Source of the DNA: Mercurialis annua
Taxonomy: Eukaryota > Streptophyta > Magnoliopsida > Malpighiales > Euphorbiaceae
DNA length: 64,000 bases
Reading direction: 5' to 3'
Assembly (NCBI RefSeq): GCF_937616625.2
Contig: NC_065577.1
Coordinates: 26,301,501-26,365,500 of the forward strand
Shown here: piece by piece, positions 35,194-47,779 of the stretch
How the letters are laid out: each line of letters starts with the position of its first letter
Position numbering within the stretch: position 1 is the first letter of the stretch
Program-made: the position numbers and the translations under genes
The notes under the pieces: model-generated
The model's input: the letters and a program-made list of their open reading frames with translations, nothing else
Databases searched by the model: none
Told to the model about the DNA's origin: nothing

Positions 35194-36420
35194 TGTTTGT
35201 AAACATTTGGCTTTGTTTCGTAACGTTTGTAAACGTTTGGCTAAAATCGCTAAAAATGTAAAACATTTGGATTTATTTCGTAACGTTTTAAACGTTTGGT
35301 TTTGTTTCGTAACATTTGTATACGTTTGGCTGAAATCCCTGAAAAGGTGAAACGTTTGGTTTTTGATTCCTAACGTTTGTAAACGTTTGGCTTAAATCGT
35401 TAAAAATGTGAAACGTTTGGATTTGTTTCGTAATGTTTTAAACATTTGGTTTTGTTTCGTAATGTTTATAAACGTTTGGTAAATTTCTAAAAAGGTGAAA
35501 CATTTGGTTTTGTTTCGTAATGTTTGTAAACGTTTGGCTTATATCGCTAAAAAGGTGAAACGTTTGGATTTCTTCTGTAACGTTTGTAAACGTTTGGCTT
35601 AAATCGCTAAAAAGGTGAAAAGTTTGTTTTCTTTCGTAACGTTTCTAAACGTTCGGCTTAAATCGCTAAAAAGGTTAAACGTTTGTTTTTGTTTCGTAAC
35701 GTTTGCAAACGTTTGACTTAAATGGCTAAAAAGGTGAAATGTTGAATTTGTTTCGTAGCGTTTGTAAAAGTTTTTCTTAAATTGCTAAAAAGGAGAAACC
35801 TTTGGATTTGTTTCTTAGCGTTTGTTAATGTTTGGCGTAAATCGCTAAAATTGGGAAATGTTTGGATTTGTTTCGTATTATTTCAAACGTTTTGTTTTGT
35901 TTCGTACCGTTTGTAAACGTTCGGCTTAAATCACTAAAAAGGTGAATCGTTTGGATTTGTTTCGTAACTTTGTAAACATTTGGCATAAATCTCTAAAAAG
36001 GTGAAACGCTTGTATTTGTTTCGTAATGTTTGTAAACGTTTGGCATAAAACGCTAAAAAGGGGAAACGTTTGCATTTCTTTCGTAACGTTTGTAAACGTT
36101 TGGCTTAGTTCGCTAAAAAGATGAAACTATTGGTTTCATTTCGTAACCTTTGTAAACGTTTTGTTTCATAACGTTTTAAACATTTGGTTTAAATCGCTAA
36201 AAAGGTGAAACGTTTGGTTTTGTTTCGTAACCTTTGTAAACGTTCGGCTTAAATCGCGAAAAAGGTGAAACGTTTGGATTTGTTTCGTAAAGTTTGTAAA
36301 CGTTTTGCTTAAATCGCTAAAAAGGTGAAATGTTTGGATTTGCTTCATAACATTTGTAAACGTTTCGCTTAAATCGCTGAAAAGGTAAAACATTTGGTTT
36401 TGTTTCGTAACGTTTCTAAA

Positions 36421-36475
36421 CGTTAAACGTTACGAAATAAATTGAAACACTTAAAACGTTACGAAAGAAAACCAT
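36421..36475 (-). repeat. Short inverted satellite stretch
   Basis: Sequence such as CGTTACGAAATAAATTG and AAAACGTTACGAAAGAAAACC is satellite in reverse orientation, entered through a CTAAACGTTAAACGTTACG junction. Confidence 0.8.
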
Positions 36476-37034
36476 ACGTAAACGTTTGTAAACGTTTGGC
36501 TTAAATCGCTTAAAACGTTAAACGTTTGGTTTTGTTTCATAACGTTTGTAAACATTTGGCTTAAATAGCTAAAAAGGTGAAACGTTTGGATTTGTTTCGT
36601 AACATTTGTAAACGTACGGCTTAAATTGCTAAAACGGTGACTTGGATTTGTTTCGTAACATTTGTAAATGTTTGGCTTAAATCGCTAAAAATGTGAAATT
36701 CTTGGATTTGTTTCGTAATATTTGTAAATGTTTGCTTCAATTGCTAAAAAGGTGAAACGTTTGGATTTGTTTCGTAACCTTTGTAAACGTTTGGCTTAAA
36801 TCGCTAAAAAGGTGAAACGTTTGGTTTTGTTTTGTAACCTTTGTAAACGTTCGGCTTAAATCGCGAAAAAGGTGAAACGTTTGGATTTTTTTCGTTACGT
36901 TTGTAAACGTTTAGCTTAAATCGCTAAAAAGGTGAAACGCTTGGATTTGTTTTGTAATGTTTGTAAACGTTTGGCTTAAATCGCTAAAAAGGTGAAACGT
37001 TTAGATTTGTTTCGTAACGTTTGTAAACGTTTGG

Positions 37035-39354
37035 TGTAATACCCCGTAAACTTAATGGACCAAATTATTCCTTGAAAGGAATAATTTATAGGACCGGGAG
37101 AACGTAAATTAAATTTAAGCATAAATTTAATTTATAGTATCTCCGGAAATATAAAATAGCTATAGAAGTTAAAATAAAAAATTTGGATAATTATATTTTA
37201 ACTAACGAGAATTAATAAATACTTATAATTAAAATAAAATAATTTATAAGTTCCGTGTGAATTTTTTGGAGTTAATATTCACGGAATATTTTTAGTAAGT
37301 AACCCCTAAAATTTTATAGAATTGGGATATAGGAATTTTATTAAGTGGGTCTAATTTAGCCCTAGTAAATCTTAAATGATTTATTAAAAATAAAATATTA
37401 GGTCCCGTGAGAATAGAAATTACATTTTTATTCTAATTACGAATTATGGAATTCATGGTTAAAATTTCATATAATTTGGAGTTCGTTGTCTGTTTTAGTT
37501 ATGGATGAATATTTAAGAATTTGGGTTAAAGTAACGCGTGAATACCTAGGGGCTAGTTTGGAATTTAACCAAACTATATATATCAACATTTCAAATGAAA
37601 TGTTTCATTTGTTCAGAGGCAACAGAAACTTAGGTTTAAGTTTCAGAGAATGGCGACGAAGGCACGCGACGGTAGGTTATCCGTTCTCGATCCGATTTCT
37701 CGTTTCTAACTCAAATTTCTTCAGTAATCTGTTATTAATCGAAGTTATAACCGTTATTTTGAATTTGTTTATATAGAAAATGGATTATATTCGAATATAT
37801 AACGGTTACCGTAGAGAATCGAACGAATATGTAACGATTTTATGTTCCGATAACATAAATGGATAGATCGGTGTTTGTATATGTGTTTAGGATCAAAAAT
37901 TGACGCTTAAGCACGTCGAAAAAGCCCGGGAAATCGCATTTCCCGGGGCTGTGCGCTTATAGTGCACGAACGTGCACCAGCAATGGTGCACGAACGTGCA
38001 CCAAAGTGAACGATCGTACACTAGCCTGGGTGAACGAACGTGCACCAGGCAACATGACCGTGCACAGGGTTGCACGATCGTGCTGCCATGACTCGAAGGG
38101 GGGAGTGTTTTGGGGATTTTTGCCCTAACTTTTGACGCCAGTAATTGTCGAATTGTGGATGATTTAAATGGACTTTAAACCTTAAACCTGGACGTTTAAA
38201 GGACTAAAAGAACTTGGACGATTAAGGGAGTTTGATTAATTAAAACTTAGAGCAAGCAAGTAATCGGACCAAGAGAGTAGAGGGTGACCGAAAACTGTTT
38301 TGTGGATAACGGTTTTGTGAGTTCGCATATATACTTTTTAATATTGATGTCAAACCATTTATAACTAAAAATGTGCTTGAAATTATATTGCAAAGAGTCG
38401 ATTTGAAACCAATATATAGACCCACTGGAACGTGCTATCTATTGGGCAACAATAGGACTGTGTGATTACAGGTGTTAATAAATCATTGCATTGCCTAGAC
38501 CTAACAGGTTATCCTGGGGAGCCAGTAACTCAATGTACAGCCCAGCAAACCATACACATAGATAAGATGACTGTGATAACATGAGTTCACAGTTCATCCT
38601 ATGTTAAACAAGTGAGCATGAACTGTGGTATTAACCATAGTTAACCAAATGGGGTTTCTTTTAGGGTTTCATTTGGATCGATTATTTGGATGCACAAAGT
38701 GTGTTTACATGCGATTTCTGTTTTTATTAATATGCTTAAGTAATTATGTGAATTCACTCATATTTGACCCCCGTTGATTTCCCTTTCACAGGTAAATGAC
38801 ATTTTGACGTAACAAGACTTCCAGTTCTTTCTCCGAAATTTTAATTAAATAAAGATCACTCTAGAGCTGCAGCGTAGTTCTAGCTCCGCATAGTAGTTCA
38901 TTTGTAAATGTTTAAACTCTGATGTGAAACTAATGTCAGTATCATTTTGGGACAAAAGCATGTTTTATACAAAAAGGGCTTTCGCCAGTTGTTTATAAGA
39001 CACCTGGTTTTGATAAAAGCTTTGTGATTAACTTTTTTTGGCATGCTATGACTGGTTATTTGATGTGATAACTGGTTTGCACCGCTGGCATTGTTTTCAG
39101 ACAGGGTTGTGTTAGGATACGTGCAGTGTACACGTATTATCCTGAGTCCAGAAATGCAATTGCACGGTTTTGATTACACGTTTATCTAAAGGTTTTCAAA
39201 TACTTGCAAAAAGAGATTGAGACTTTTTATGCTTTCAAAACGCGAAAAGTTTGTACTATTTTTTTCTAGGTTTTCTACGGATTTCGGAACAACCATTCCC
39301 ATTCCCTAGCGCCGGTCTCGACACGAGTTTCTGAGTGGAAATCGGGTCGTGACA
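37035..39354 (+). mobile_element. Solo LTR (gypsy-type), 2320 bp
   Basis: It starts TGTAATACCCCG and ends GGTCGTGACA, with a perfect 5-bp duplication TTTGG (37030-37034 and 39355-39359). No internal region is present, so it is a solo LTR left by recombination between two LTRs. The last 70 bases share the CCCTAGCGCCGGTC block with the other LTR families here, but the 5' part differs, so it is a related rather than identical family. The ORF at 37486-37776 has no known domain. 'Solo' orientation is plus. Confidence 0.93.
37950..38085 (+). repeat. Palindrome array in the solo LTR
   Basis: At least six short inverted repeats follow one another, such as TGCACGAACGTGCA, GGTGCACGAACGTGCACC, GTGAACGATCGTACAC and TGCACGATCGTGC, spaced about 20-25 bp apart in an otherwise AT-rich LTR. 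Confidence 0.85.
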
Positions 39355-42300
39355 TTTGGCTTAAATGGCAATAAAGGTGAAACGTTTGGTTTTGTTTTTT
39401 AACCTTTGTAAACGTTGGTTTTGCAACGTTTTAAAAGTTTGGTTTATAGTTTTATAAAGGTGAAACGTTTGGTTTTGTTTCGTAACCTTTGTAAGCGCTC
39501 GGCTTAAATCGCTAAAAAGGTGAAACATTTGGATTTGTTTCGTAACATTTGTAAACGTTTGGCTTAAATCGCTAAAAAGGTGAAGCGTTTGGATTTTTTT
39601 CGTAACGTTTGTAAATGTTTGGCTTAAATTTCTAAAAAGGTGAAACGCTTGGATTTGTTTTATAACGTTTCAAACATTTGGTTTTGTTTCGTAACGTTTG
39701 TAAACGTTTTGCTTAAATCGCTAAAAAGATGAAACGTTTAGTAGTGTTTCATAACGTTTGTAAACATTTTTTTTAAATAGCTAAAAAGGTGAAACGTTTG
39801 GATTTGTTTTGTAACGTTTTCAAGCGTTTGGCTTAATTTGCTAAAAAGGGAAACGTTTGGATTTGTTTCGCAACGTTTGTAAACTTTTGACTTAAATCGC
39901 TAAAAAGGTGAAATGTTTGGATTTGTTTCTTAACGTTTGTAAACACTTGGCTTCAATTGCTATAAAGGTGAAACGCTTGGATTTGTTTCGTAACGTTTGT
40001 AAACGTTTGGCTTATATTGCTAAAAAGGTGAAACTTTTGGATTTGTTTCGTAATGTTTGTAAACGGTTGGTTTAGATTGCTAAAAAGGTGAAACGTTTGG
40101 ATTTGTTTCCTAATGTTAGTAAACATTTGGCTTAAATCGGTTTAAATGTGAAACGTTTGGTTTTGTATCGTAGCATTTGTAAACTTTTAGCTGAAATCGC
40201 GAAAAAGGTGAAACGTTTAGATTTGTTTCATAAAGTTTATATACGTTTGGCTTGAATCTCTAAAAAGGTGAAACGTATGGATTTGTTTCGTAACGTTTGT
40301 AAACGTTTGGCTTAAATTTCTAAAAAGGGTTTCGTAACATTTTCAATGTTTGGATTTGTTTCGTAACGTTTGTAAACGTTTGGCTTAAATCGCTAAAATG
40401 GGGAAATGTTTGGATTTGTTTCATCACGTTTGTAAACGATTTGCTTAAATCGCTAAAAAGCTGAAATATTTGGATTTGTTTCGTAACGTTTGTAAATGTT
40501 TCGCTTAAATCACTAAAAAGGGGAAACGTTTGGATTTGTTTCGTAACCTTTGAAAATGCCTGGCTTAAATAGCTAAAAAGGTGAAAGGTTTGGTTTTGTT
40601 TTGTAATGTTTGTAAACGTTTGGCTTAAATCGCTAAAAAGGTGAAACATTTGGATTTGTTTCGTATCATTTGTAAATGTTTGGCTTAAATCTCTAAAATG
40701 GGGAAACGCTTCGATTTGTTTCGAAACGTTTGTAAACGTTTGGTTTTGTTTCGTAACCTTTATATATGTTTGGCGTAAATTGCTAAATAGGTGAAACGTT
40801 TGGATTTGTCTCGTAGCGTTCGTAAAAATTTGACTTAAATTGCTAAAAATGTGAAATGTTTTGTTTTGTTCCGTAACGTTTGTAAACATTTGGCTTAAAT
40901 TGCTAAAAAGGTGAAACTTTGGATTTGTTTCGTAACGTTTGTAAACTTTTGGCTTAAATCGCTAAAATGGGGAAACATTTGGATTTGTTTTGTAACGTTT
41001 GTAAACATTTTGCTTAAATCACTAAACACGTGAAACGTTTGGTTTTGTTTCGTAACGTTTGTAAACATTTGGCTTAAATTGCTAAAAAAGTGAAACAGTT
41101 GGATTTGTTTCGTAACGTTTTTATAAGTTTGGCTTAAATAGCTAAAAAGGTGAAACGCTTGGATTTTTTTCGTAACATTTGTAAACGTTCGGCTTAAATT
41201 GCTAAAAATGCTAAACGTTTTGTTTTTGTTTCTTAACGTTTGTAAACGTTTAGCTTAAATCGCTAAAAAGGTGAAACGTTTAGTATTGTATAGTAACATT
41301 TGTAAACGTTTAGCCTAAATCGCTAAAAATGGGAAACGTTTGGATTTGTTCTGTAACGTTTGTAAACGTTTGGCTTAAATTGCTAAGGTGAAACGCTTGA
41401 ATTTGTTTCGTAATGTTTATAAACGTTTCGCTTAAATCGCTAAAGAGGTGAATTGTTTGGATTTGTTTTGTAACGTTTGTAAAAGTTTTTCTTAAATCGC
41501 TAAAAAGGCAAGACGTTTGGTTTTGTTTCATAACGTTTGTAAACGTTTGTCTTAAATCGCTAAAAAGGTGAAACGTTAGGATTTGTTTTGTAACGTTTTC
41601 AAATGTTTAGCTTAAATCGCTAAAAATGGGAAACGTTTGGTTCGTAACATTTGTAAACGTTTGGCTTAAATTTCTAATAATGAGAAACATTTGGATTTAT
41701 TTCGTAGAGTTTGTAAACATTTGGCTTCAATTGCTAAAAAGGTGAAACGCTTTGATTTGTTTCGTAACGTTTATAAACGTTTGGCTTAAATCGCTAAAAA
41801 GGGGAAACGTTTGGATTTGTTACGCAACGTTTGTAAACGTTTGGCTTAAATCGCTAAAAAGATGAAACGTTTGGATTTGTTTCGTAACGTTTGTAAACAT
41901 TTGGCTTCAATTGCTAAAAAGGTGAAACGCTTTGATTTGTTTCGTACCGTTTGTAAACGTTTGGCTTAAATCGCTAAAAAGGTGAAACGTTTGGATTTAT
42001 TTCGTAAACTTTTTAAACGTTTGGCTTAAATTGCCAAAAAGGCAAAACGCTTGCATTTTTTTCGTAACATTTGTAAACGTTTGGCTTAAATTGCTAAAAA
42101 TGTGAAACGTTTGGATTTGTTTCGTAACGTTTTAAACTATTGGTTTTCTTTCGAAACGTTAAAAATGTTTGGCTTAAATCGCTAAAAAGGTGAAACGTTT
42201 GGATTTGTTTTGTAACGTTTGTAAACGTTTGGCTTAAATCGCTAAAAAGGTACAACGTTTTGTTTTGTTTCGTAATGCTTGGCTTAAATCGCTAAAAAGG

Positions 42301-42718
42301 TGAAACGTTTGGATTTGTTTTGTAACGGTTGTAAATGTTTAGCTTAAATTGCTAAAAAGGTGAAACGTTTGGATTTGTTTCTTAACGTTTGTAAACGTTT
42401 GGCTTAAATTGTTTAAAATGCGAAGCATTTGGATTTGTTAACGTATGTAAACTTTGGCTTAAATCGCTAAAATGGGGAAACATTTTCTTTTGTTTCGTAA
42501 CGTTTATAAACGTTTGGCTTAAATCGCTAAAAAGGAGAAACGTTTGGATTGGTTTCTTAACATTTTTAACGTTTGGCTTAAATCGTTAAAATGGGGAAAT
42601 GTTTGGAATTGTTTCGTAATGTTTGTAAACGTTTGGATTTGTTTCGTAACATTTGTAAACGTTTGGCTTAAATCTCTAAAAAGGTGAAACGTTTGGATTT
42701 GTTTCGTAACGTTTGTAA
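39355..42718 (+). repeat. 60-bp satellite array, block 3, forward part
   Basis: Forward units continue after the solo LTR with the target duplication TTTGG. Minus-strand ORFs (for example 40320-40889) are 20-residue satellite repeats. Confidence 0.95.
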
Positions 42719-43392
42719 ACGTTTCCCAATTTTAGCGATTTAAGCAAAACGTTTACAAATGTTACGAAACAAATCCAAACGTTTTTTCTTTTTAGCGATT
42801 TAAGCCAAACGTGTACAAACGTTACGAAACAAAGCCAAACATTTCCCCTTTTAAATGATTGAAGCCAAACGTTTACAAATGCTACGAAACAAATCCAAAC
42901 TATTAATCCTTTTTGCGATTTAAGCCAAACGCTACAAAACAAATCCAAACGTTTCACCTTTTTAGCAATTTAAGCAAAATGTTTACAAGCGTTACGAAAC
43001 AAATCCAAACGTTTCACCTTTTTAGCGATTTAAGCCAAACGTTATGAAACAAAACCAAACGTTTCACCTTTTTAGCGATCTAAGCCAATCTTTTACAAAT
43101 GTTACAAAACAAATACAAACATTTCACCTTTTTAGCAATTTAAGCCAAACGTTTATAAACGTTACGAAACAAAACCAAACGTTTAAAACATAACGAAACA
43201 AATCCAAACGTTTCCCAATTTTAGCGATTTAAGCCAAACGTATAAAAATCTTACGAAACAAATCCAAAAATTCCCCTATTAGCAATTTAAGCCAAACGTT
43301 TACAAAGGTTACGAAACAAATCCAAACGTTTCCCCATTTTAGCGATTTAAGCCAAACGTTTGGCTTTATTTCCTAACCAATCCAAACGTTTC
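42719..43392 (-). repeat. 60-bp satellite, inverted block
   Basis: Units read as the reverse complement (TTTTTAGCGATTTAAGCCAA...). The forward-to-reverse switch falls at GTAAACGTTTCCCAATTTT, i.e. on the AAACGTTT palindrome. Confidence 0.92.
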
Positions 43393-43450
43393 CAGTTTTT
43401 AAAATCTAATTCCATGTACAATTCAATTTTTATGCTGACAATGAAATAAA
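43393..43450. other. Short non-satellite segment at an inversion edge
   Basis: About 58 bp (CCAGTTTTTAAAATCTAATT and following) do not fit either orientation of the 60-bp unit. They separate the inverted block from the next forward block. Confidence 0.65.
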
Positions 43451-44130
43451 CGTTTGGCTTAAATTGCTGAAAAGGTTAAACGTTTGGATTTGCTTCGTAA
43501 CATTTGTAAACGTTTGGCTTAAGTCGCTGAAATTTTTGAATTTGTTTTGTAACGTTTCTAACGTTGGGCTTTAATCCCTAAAAAGGTGAAACGCTTGGAT
43601 TTTTTTTGTAATGTTTGTAAACATTTGATCTAAATCACTAATAAGGTGAAATGCTTGGATTTTTTTCGAAACGTTTGTAAACGTTTTGCTTAAATAGCTA
43701 AAAAGGTGAAATGTTTGGATTTTTTTCGTAACGTTTGTTAACGTTTGGCTTAAATCGCTAAAAAGGTGAATCATTTGGCCTTATTTCGTAACTTTGTAAA
43801 CGTTCGGTTAAATTGCTAAAAAAATGAAACGGTTGGATTCGTTTTGTAACATTTTAAATGTTTTGATTTGTTTCAAAACGTTTTGATTTGCTTCGTAACG
43901 TTTGTAAACGTTTGGCTTCAATCACTAAAAAGGTTAAACATTTGGATTTGTTTTGTAACGTTAGTAAACGTTTGGCTTATATCGCTAAAAAGAGAAATCT
44001 TTTGGATTTGTTTCGTAACACTTTGTAAACATTTCCCCATTTTAACGATTTAAGCCAAACGTTTACAAACGTTACATAACAAAACCAAACGTTTATAAAC
44101 GTTACGAAATAAATCCAAATGTTTCACCTT
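43451..44130. repeat. 60-bp satellite, forward block ending in an inverted block
   Basis: Forward units run to about 44027. From there to 44130 they are reversed (CCCCATTTTAACGATTTAAG...). The block stops abruptly at an LTR beginning TCTCACGACC. Confidence 0.9.
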
Positions 44131-45489
44131 TCTCACGACCCAATCTCATGAGCCGAGACCGGCGCTAGGGAATAGGAATGGTAGTTCAAGAACCCGTAGC
44201 AAGCATTAACAAATGTAAAATAATTTTTTGCAAATAATACACATATCATGCATGGCAGTCACATACACGTGTCATGCAATAACAGGCCAGGACATACATC
44301 TTTGGAAATCACAAGCGGTAATAGCGCATCAAACACATTATATACAAACGATTAAAATATCAGAGTTATATTTACAGAAAATCGTTGATACAAAATAAAC
44401 TAAAAACATCTATCTATTGCAGCTCTAGAAGTAAAGTACTGTTTCTTTACATACTTTCAAAATATCAGACTTCTAAGTCAAGTATAGAAGTCCATTGCTT
44501 CAAAATTTCTTTTCACCTGAGCGGGAAAACTGTGAGGGGTCAGTATATGGGAATATACTGAAGGAGTTTATATATTTACTCATAAGTATTCATATAAAAC
44601 ATATAACAATGCAATAACATTTAAATCACGTGTAGCCAAGTACAAGATCCGATTGAAACCCTAATCCTCGAACATGCCAAACATATATAATCAAATCAAA
44701 CTGATCCAAATGATCTGGCCCCGGGATAATTAAACCGCGTCAGCCGCGACCAACCTCTTAATCCCAAGTTGTGGGCCTCGGGATAACTCAACCGAGTTCA
44801 ACCCACTAGATACGGGTCTTGAGATAACTCAACCGAGTTCAACCTCATATCTACTATTCACATATCCAACTTCCATATTCGTATACATAATCAAGTCCAC
44901 AGCTGTAATAAATCAAACTGGTGATCACGCAGTCCTATTGACGCCCAACAGGTAGCACGTTCCATCAGATCAATACTTGTTCTAAACCAACGTGTATGCA
45001 ATTCACAGAAAGAATTCGCGTTGGAAACATTCAAATCAAACATAAAGCAATATAAAACGTTTGCTTATTCAAAATACTTATTTAAATGCTTTATAAGTAA
45101 ATAAATATAAACTCACTAAAAACGCTATCCAAATTTACTTCGGTGCTCCGAAATCGTCAAGCTTCCCGAGCCCCTTCTTCAGCTGCTGTCTGCCCCGCCG
45201 GATCTAAAATGATTTCAAAACAATTGACTCACATCAGAATCCTATTATAGGATTGATTCTAGACTTGAGACTCAATAAATTAAACTTATCGACTATCGTG
45301 CTTCTCACGTGTTCAATCCCGATTAACGATTTCTAACTCGTTTTCGGTTCGATATCGCTTTTCCGAACAATTCTCAATTAACCTCGTTCGGTTAACGACT
45401 CAAATTAATCAATAATCAATTGATAACTAATCGATTTCAATATCGATACGTGAATACGAACAAATTTCTCAAAATGAACGACGAGCCAA

Positions 45490-45712
45490 TTCACTATGCG
45501 TGCGTGCGTCTGCCTGTGCGGTTGCACAGGGGACCGGGGGCCCGCACATTCTGACTTTGGGCCCGCACAGTCTGACGGTGCGCCCGCATAGTCTCAAGAC
45601 TGTGCGCTCGCACAGTTTCCTGTGCGCCCGCACAGTAAGTAGATTGTACGCTCGCACAGTTTGGCTATGCGCGCGCACAACAAGGTTGTGTGGCGCACAG
45701 CCTCGGGTTTTC
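45490..45712 (-). repeat. Palindrome array in the LTR
   Basis: TGTGCGCCCGCACA-like inverted repeats recur about nine times (for example TGTGCGCTCGCACA, TATGCGCGCGCACA) at about 22-25-bp intervals. The GC-rich array stands out in an AT-rich LTR. Confidence 0.85.
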
Positions 45713-46062
45713 GCCCCGGGCTCAAATTCGACATGCTTACGCCTTAAAAATGCTCCCATCACGCTCATATACGTTTATAACACGTAATCTAAGCTCAAAA
45801 TGCTATAAATCGATCCTAAATCGTTAAAACGATAAAACCGTTTCATGGCCTAAAACTTTAACTTGATATCTAATCAAATTAATCCAAATTAACAGTAAAA
45901 CAACGTGCTTACCGTGATTCGCCACTGATATACGATCGATTCAAGCTATAGAACGTCGAAAACGGACGAGAAACGGAGATCGAGCGAATGAAACGATGAA
46001 CTGACGATGGAATGAAAGGAATAGAGATATGAGGTTCTGGATCATTCCTTTTCAAATGAAGG

Positions 46063-46093
<31 letters not shown>
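46063..46093. repeat. (TA)n microsatellite in the LTR
   Basis: A run of about 31 alternating T and A. On the minus strand it precedes AATCCTTCATTTG and may serve as the LTR's TATA region. Confidence 0.7.
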
Positions 46094-46095
<2 letters not shown>

Positions 46096-46433
46096 GGCTA
46101 ATTTTCTCTTCGGTCCTTGAAATTTTTCAAAAGTTGCAATTTAATCCAAAACTTATCCGCGTCGAAATTTTAAACGGTCTCCGATTGACTCGAAACGTTT
46201 ACAGTAAATACAATTAAATATTTCGCGGACTTTGGCGAAACAATTATTGACTCGGGATTTATACTTTATTACATATTAATTTTCTAAGGTTTTCCCTCAA
46301 ATCCCGATAATACGCTTAATAAAAATTATTCTAAAATTCCTATATTATTAAATTAAATTCATCTTAATTTAATTTATCGGAATTCACGACACGTGGCAAG
46401 ACTTAATTATTTTAAAATATTTGGGGTATTACA

Positions 46434-47779
46434 TTCACCCCCCCCCCTTAAAACAAATTCGTCCTCGAATTTAAAACTTTAGCCACGTAACTTGAGTGAA
46501 TAAGTACGGATATTTCTGCCTCATATCCTCTTCTGTTACCCACGTGCATTCTTCTACGGATTGACTCTTCCAAAGAACTTTCATCATTTGAATCTTCTTT
46601 GTCCATTGTTGTCGTACTTACGTGTCAACAATCTGCACGGGTTGCTCCTCATAGGTTAGTTCTTCACTGACGTCCACCACTTGCAGTTGGATTACTCGAG
46701 AAGGATCAGATATATATTTCCGAAGCATAGAAATATGAAAGAGAGGATGGACTTATGACATCTCCGGTGGCAAGTCTAGCTTATAGGCAACTGAGCCTAT
46801 ATGCCCTACGATCTGATATGGTCCAACGTATATCGGATCTAACTTACCCTTCTTTCCGAAACGAATTATGCCTTTCATTGGCGATACGTTGAGGAAGACA
46901 TAATCTCCAATTTGAAATTCACCGACCTTTCTTTTAGGATCCGCATAGCTGTTCTGTCGACTGAAAGCTATATTCAAACGTTGCTTTAACAATGGTACTT
47001 TCTCGGACGTAATCTGGATAATTTCCGCTCCTGTCAATTTTATTTTTTCAACTTCATCCCAACAGATAGGGGATCGCAACTTACGCCCGTACAATGCTTC
47101 GTGTGGGGCCATCTCAATGCTCGAGTGGTAACTATTATTGTAAGCGAACTCAACTAAAGGTAGATACGTGTCCCAACTACCTCCGAAATCTAACACACAT
47201 AATCGAAGCATGTCTTCTAGCGTTTGAATCGTTCGCTCAAATTGGCCGTCCGTATGACTGTGAAAAGCAGTGCTGAAGTTCAATCGCGTCCCTAATGCTT
47301 CTTGTAAGATTTTCCAGTAGTGAGATGTAAATACGGAACCTCTATATGAAACGATTGACATTGGAACTCCGTGTAGGCTCACGATCTTATCAATGTATAT
47401 CTGAGCTAATTTTGATGCCGAATGTGTTGTCTTGATAGGTATAAAGTGCGCTCATTTTGTCAAACGATCCTCGATTACCAAAATGGAATGAAAACCCTTT
47501 TGCGTTTTGGGAAATCTGACCACGAAATACATCGTGATTTTTTCCCACTTTCACTCTAGGATGGGGAACGGCTAATGAAATCCGTTCTGATGCTCTAACT
47601 TGACTTGCTGACAAGTCGGACATTTTGCCACAAATTCCGCGATGTCTTTCTTCATTCCACTCCACCAGTACGTTGTCTTGATGTCATGGTACATCTTTGT
47701 AAAACCAGGATGAACACTATAAACCGTCCCATGAGTTTCTTCCATGATTTGCTGTCTCAAGTTTTCAATGCCTGGTACG
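46434..47779 (-). pseudogene. Degenerate gypsy pol 3' part: integrase zinc finger, core and chromodomain (Tekay-like)
   Basis: Reading on the minus strand: an H2C2 zinc-binding region (HPGFTKMYHD...KCPTCQQVK), then the integrase core with TAFHSHTDGQFERTIQTLE and WDTYLPLVEFAYNNSYHSSI, then YVGPYQIVGHIGSVAYKLDL, then a chromodomain-like end with LTYEEQP...KVLWKSQSVEECTW. This order is that of chromovirus pol, closest in wording to the Tekay/Del group. It is dead: the frame shifts near 47572, stops occur at 47452-47454 and 46618-46620, and both catalytic aspartates are replaced by Tyr (codons 47527-47529 and 47344-47346), while the catalytic Glu remains. Protease, RT, RNase H and gag are missing because the element is cut near 47779. 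Confidence 0.88.

Larger units (their letters stand above)
28468..37034 (+). repeat. 60-bp satellite array, block 2
   Basis: This is the same unit and orientation as block 1 and was contiguous with it before the MULE inserted. It includes two marker segments (33513-33565 and 35141-35193) and a short inverted stretch near 36421-36475. Sub-blocks about 1.6-2 kb long resemble each other more than neighbouring units do, indicating larger repeat units. Units near 36740-37030 look closest to consensus. ORFs here (for example 29838-30437 minus) are repeat by-products. Confidence 0.95.
44131..46433 (-). mobile_element. 3' LTR of a Tekay-like gypsy element
   Basis: On the minus strand it starts TGTAATACCCCAAATA at 46433 and ends GGTCGTGAGA at 44131, so the terminal CA has become GA. 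It is 2303 bp. A gypsy pol 3' end and a C-tract (polypurine tract on the minus strand, 46434-46450) abut it. It contains a (TA)n run and a palindrome array. The outer end lies directly against inverted satellite. Confidence 0.85.

Noticed and set aside
37486..37776. 96-aa ORF in the solo LTR
   Set aside because: It has no recognisable domain, lies in LTR sequence, and shows no intron or codon pattern to support it.
45469..45787. Overlapping ORFs on both strands over 45469-45787
   Set aside because: They are translations of the GC-rich palindrome array and its flanks inside an LTR, with no domain.
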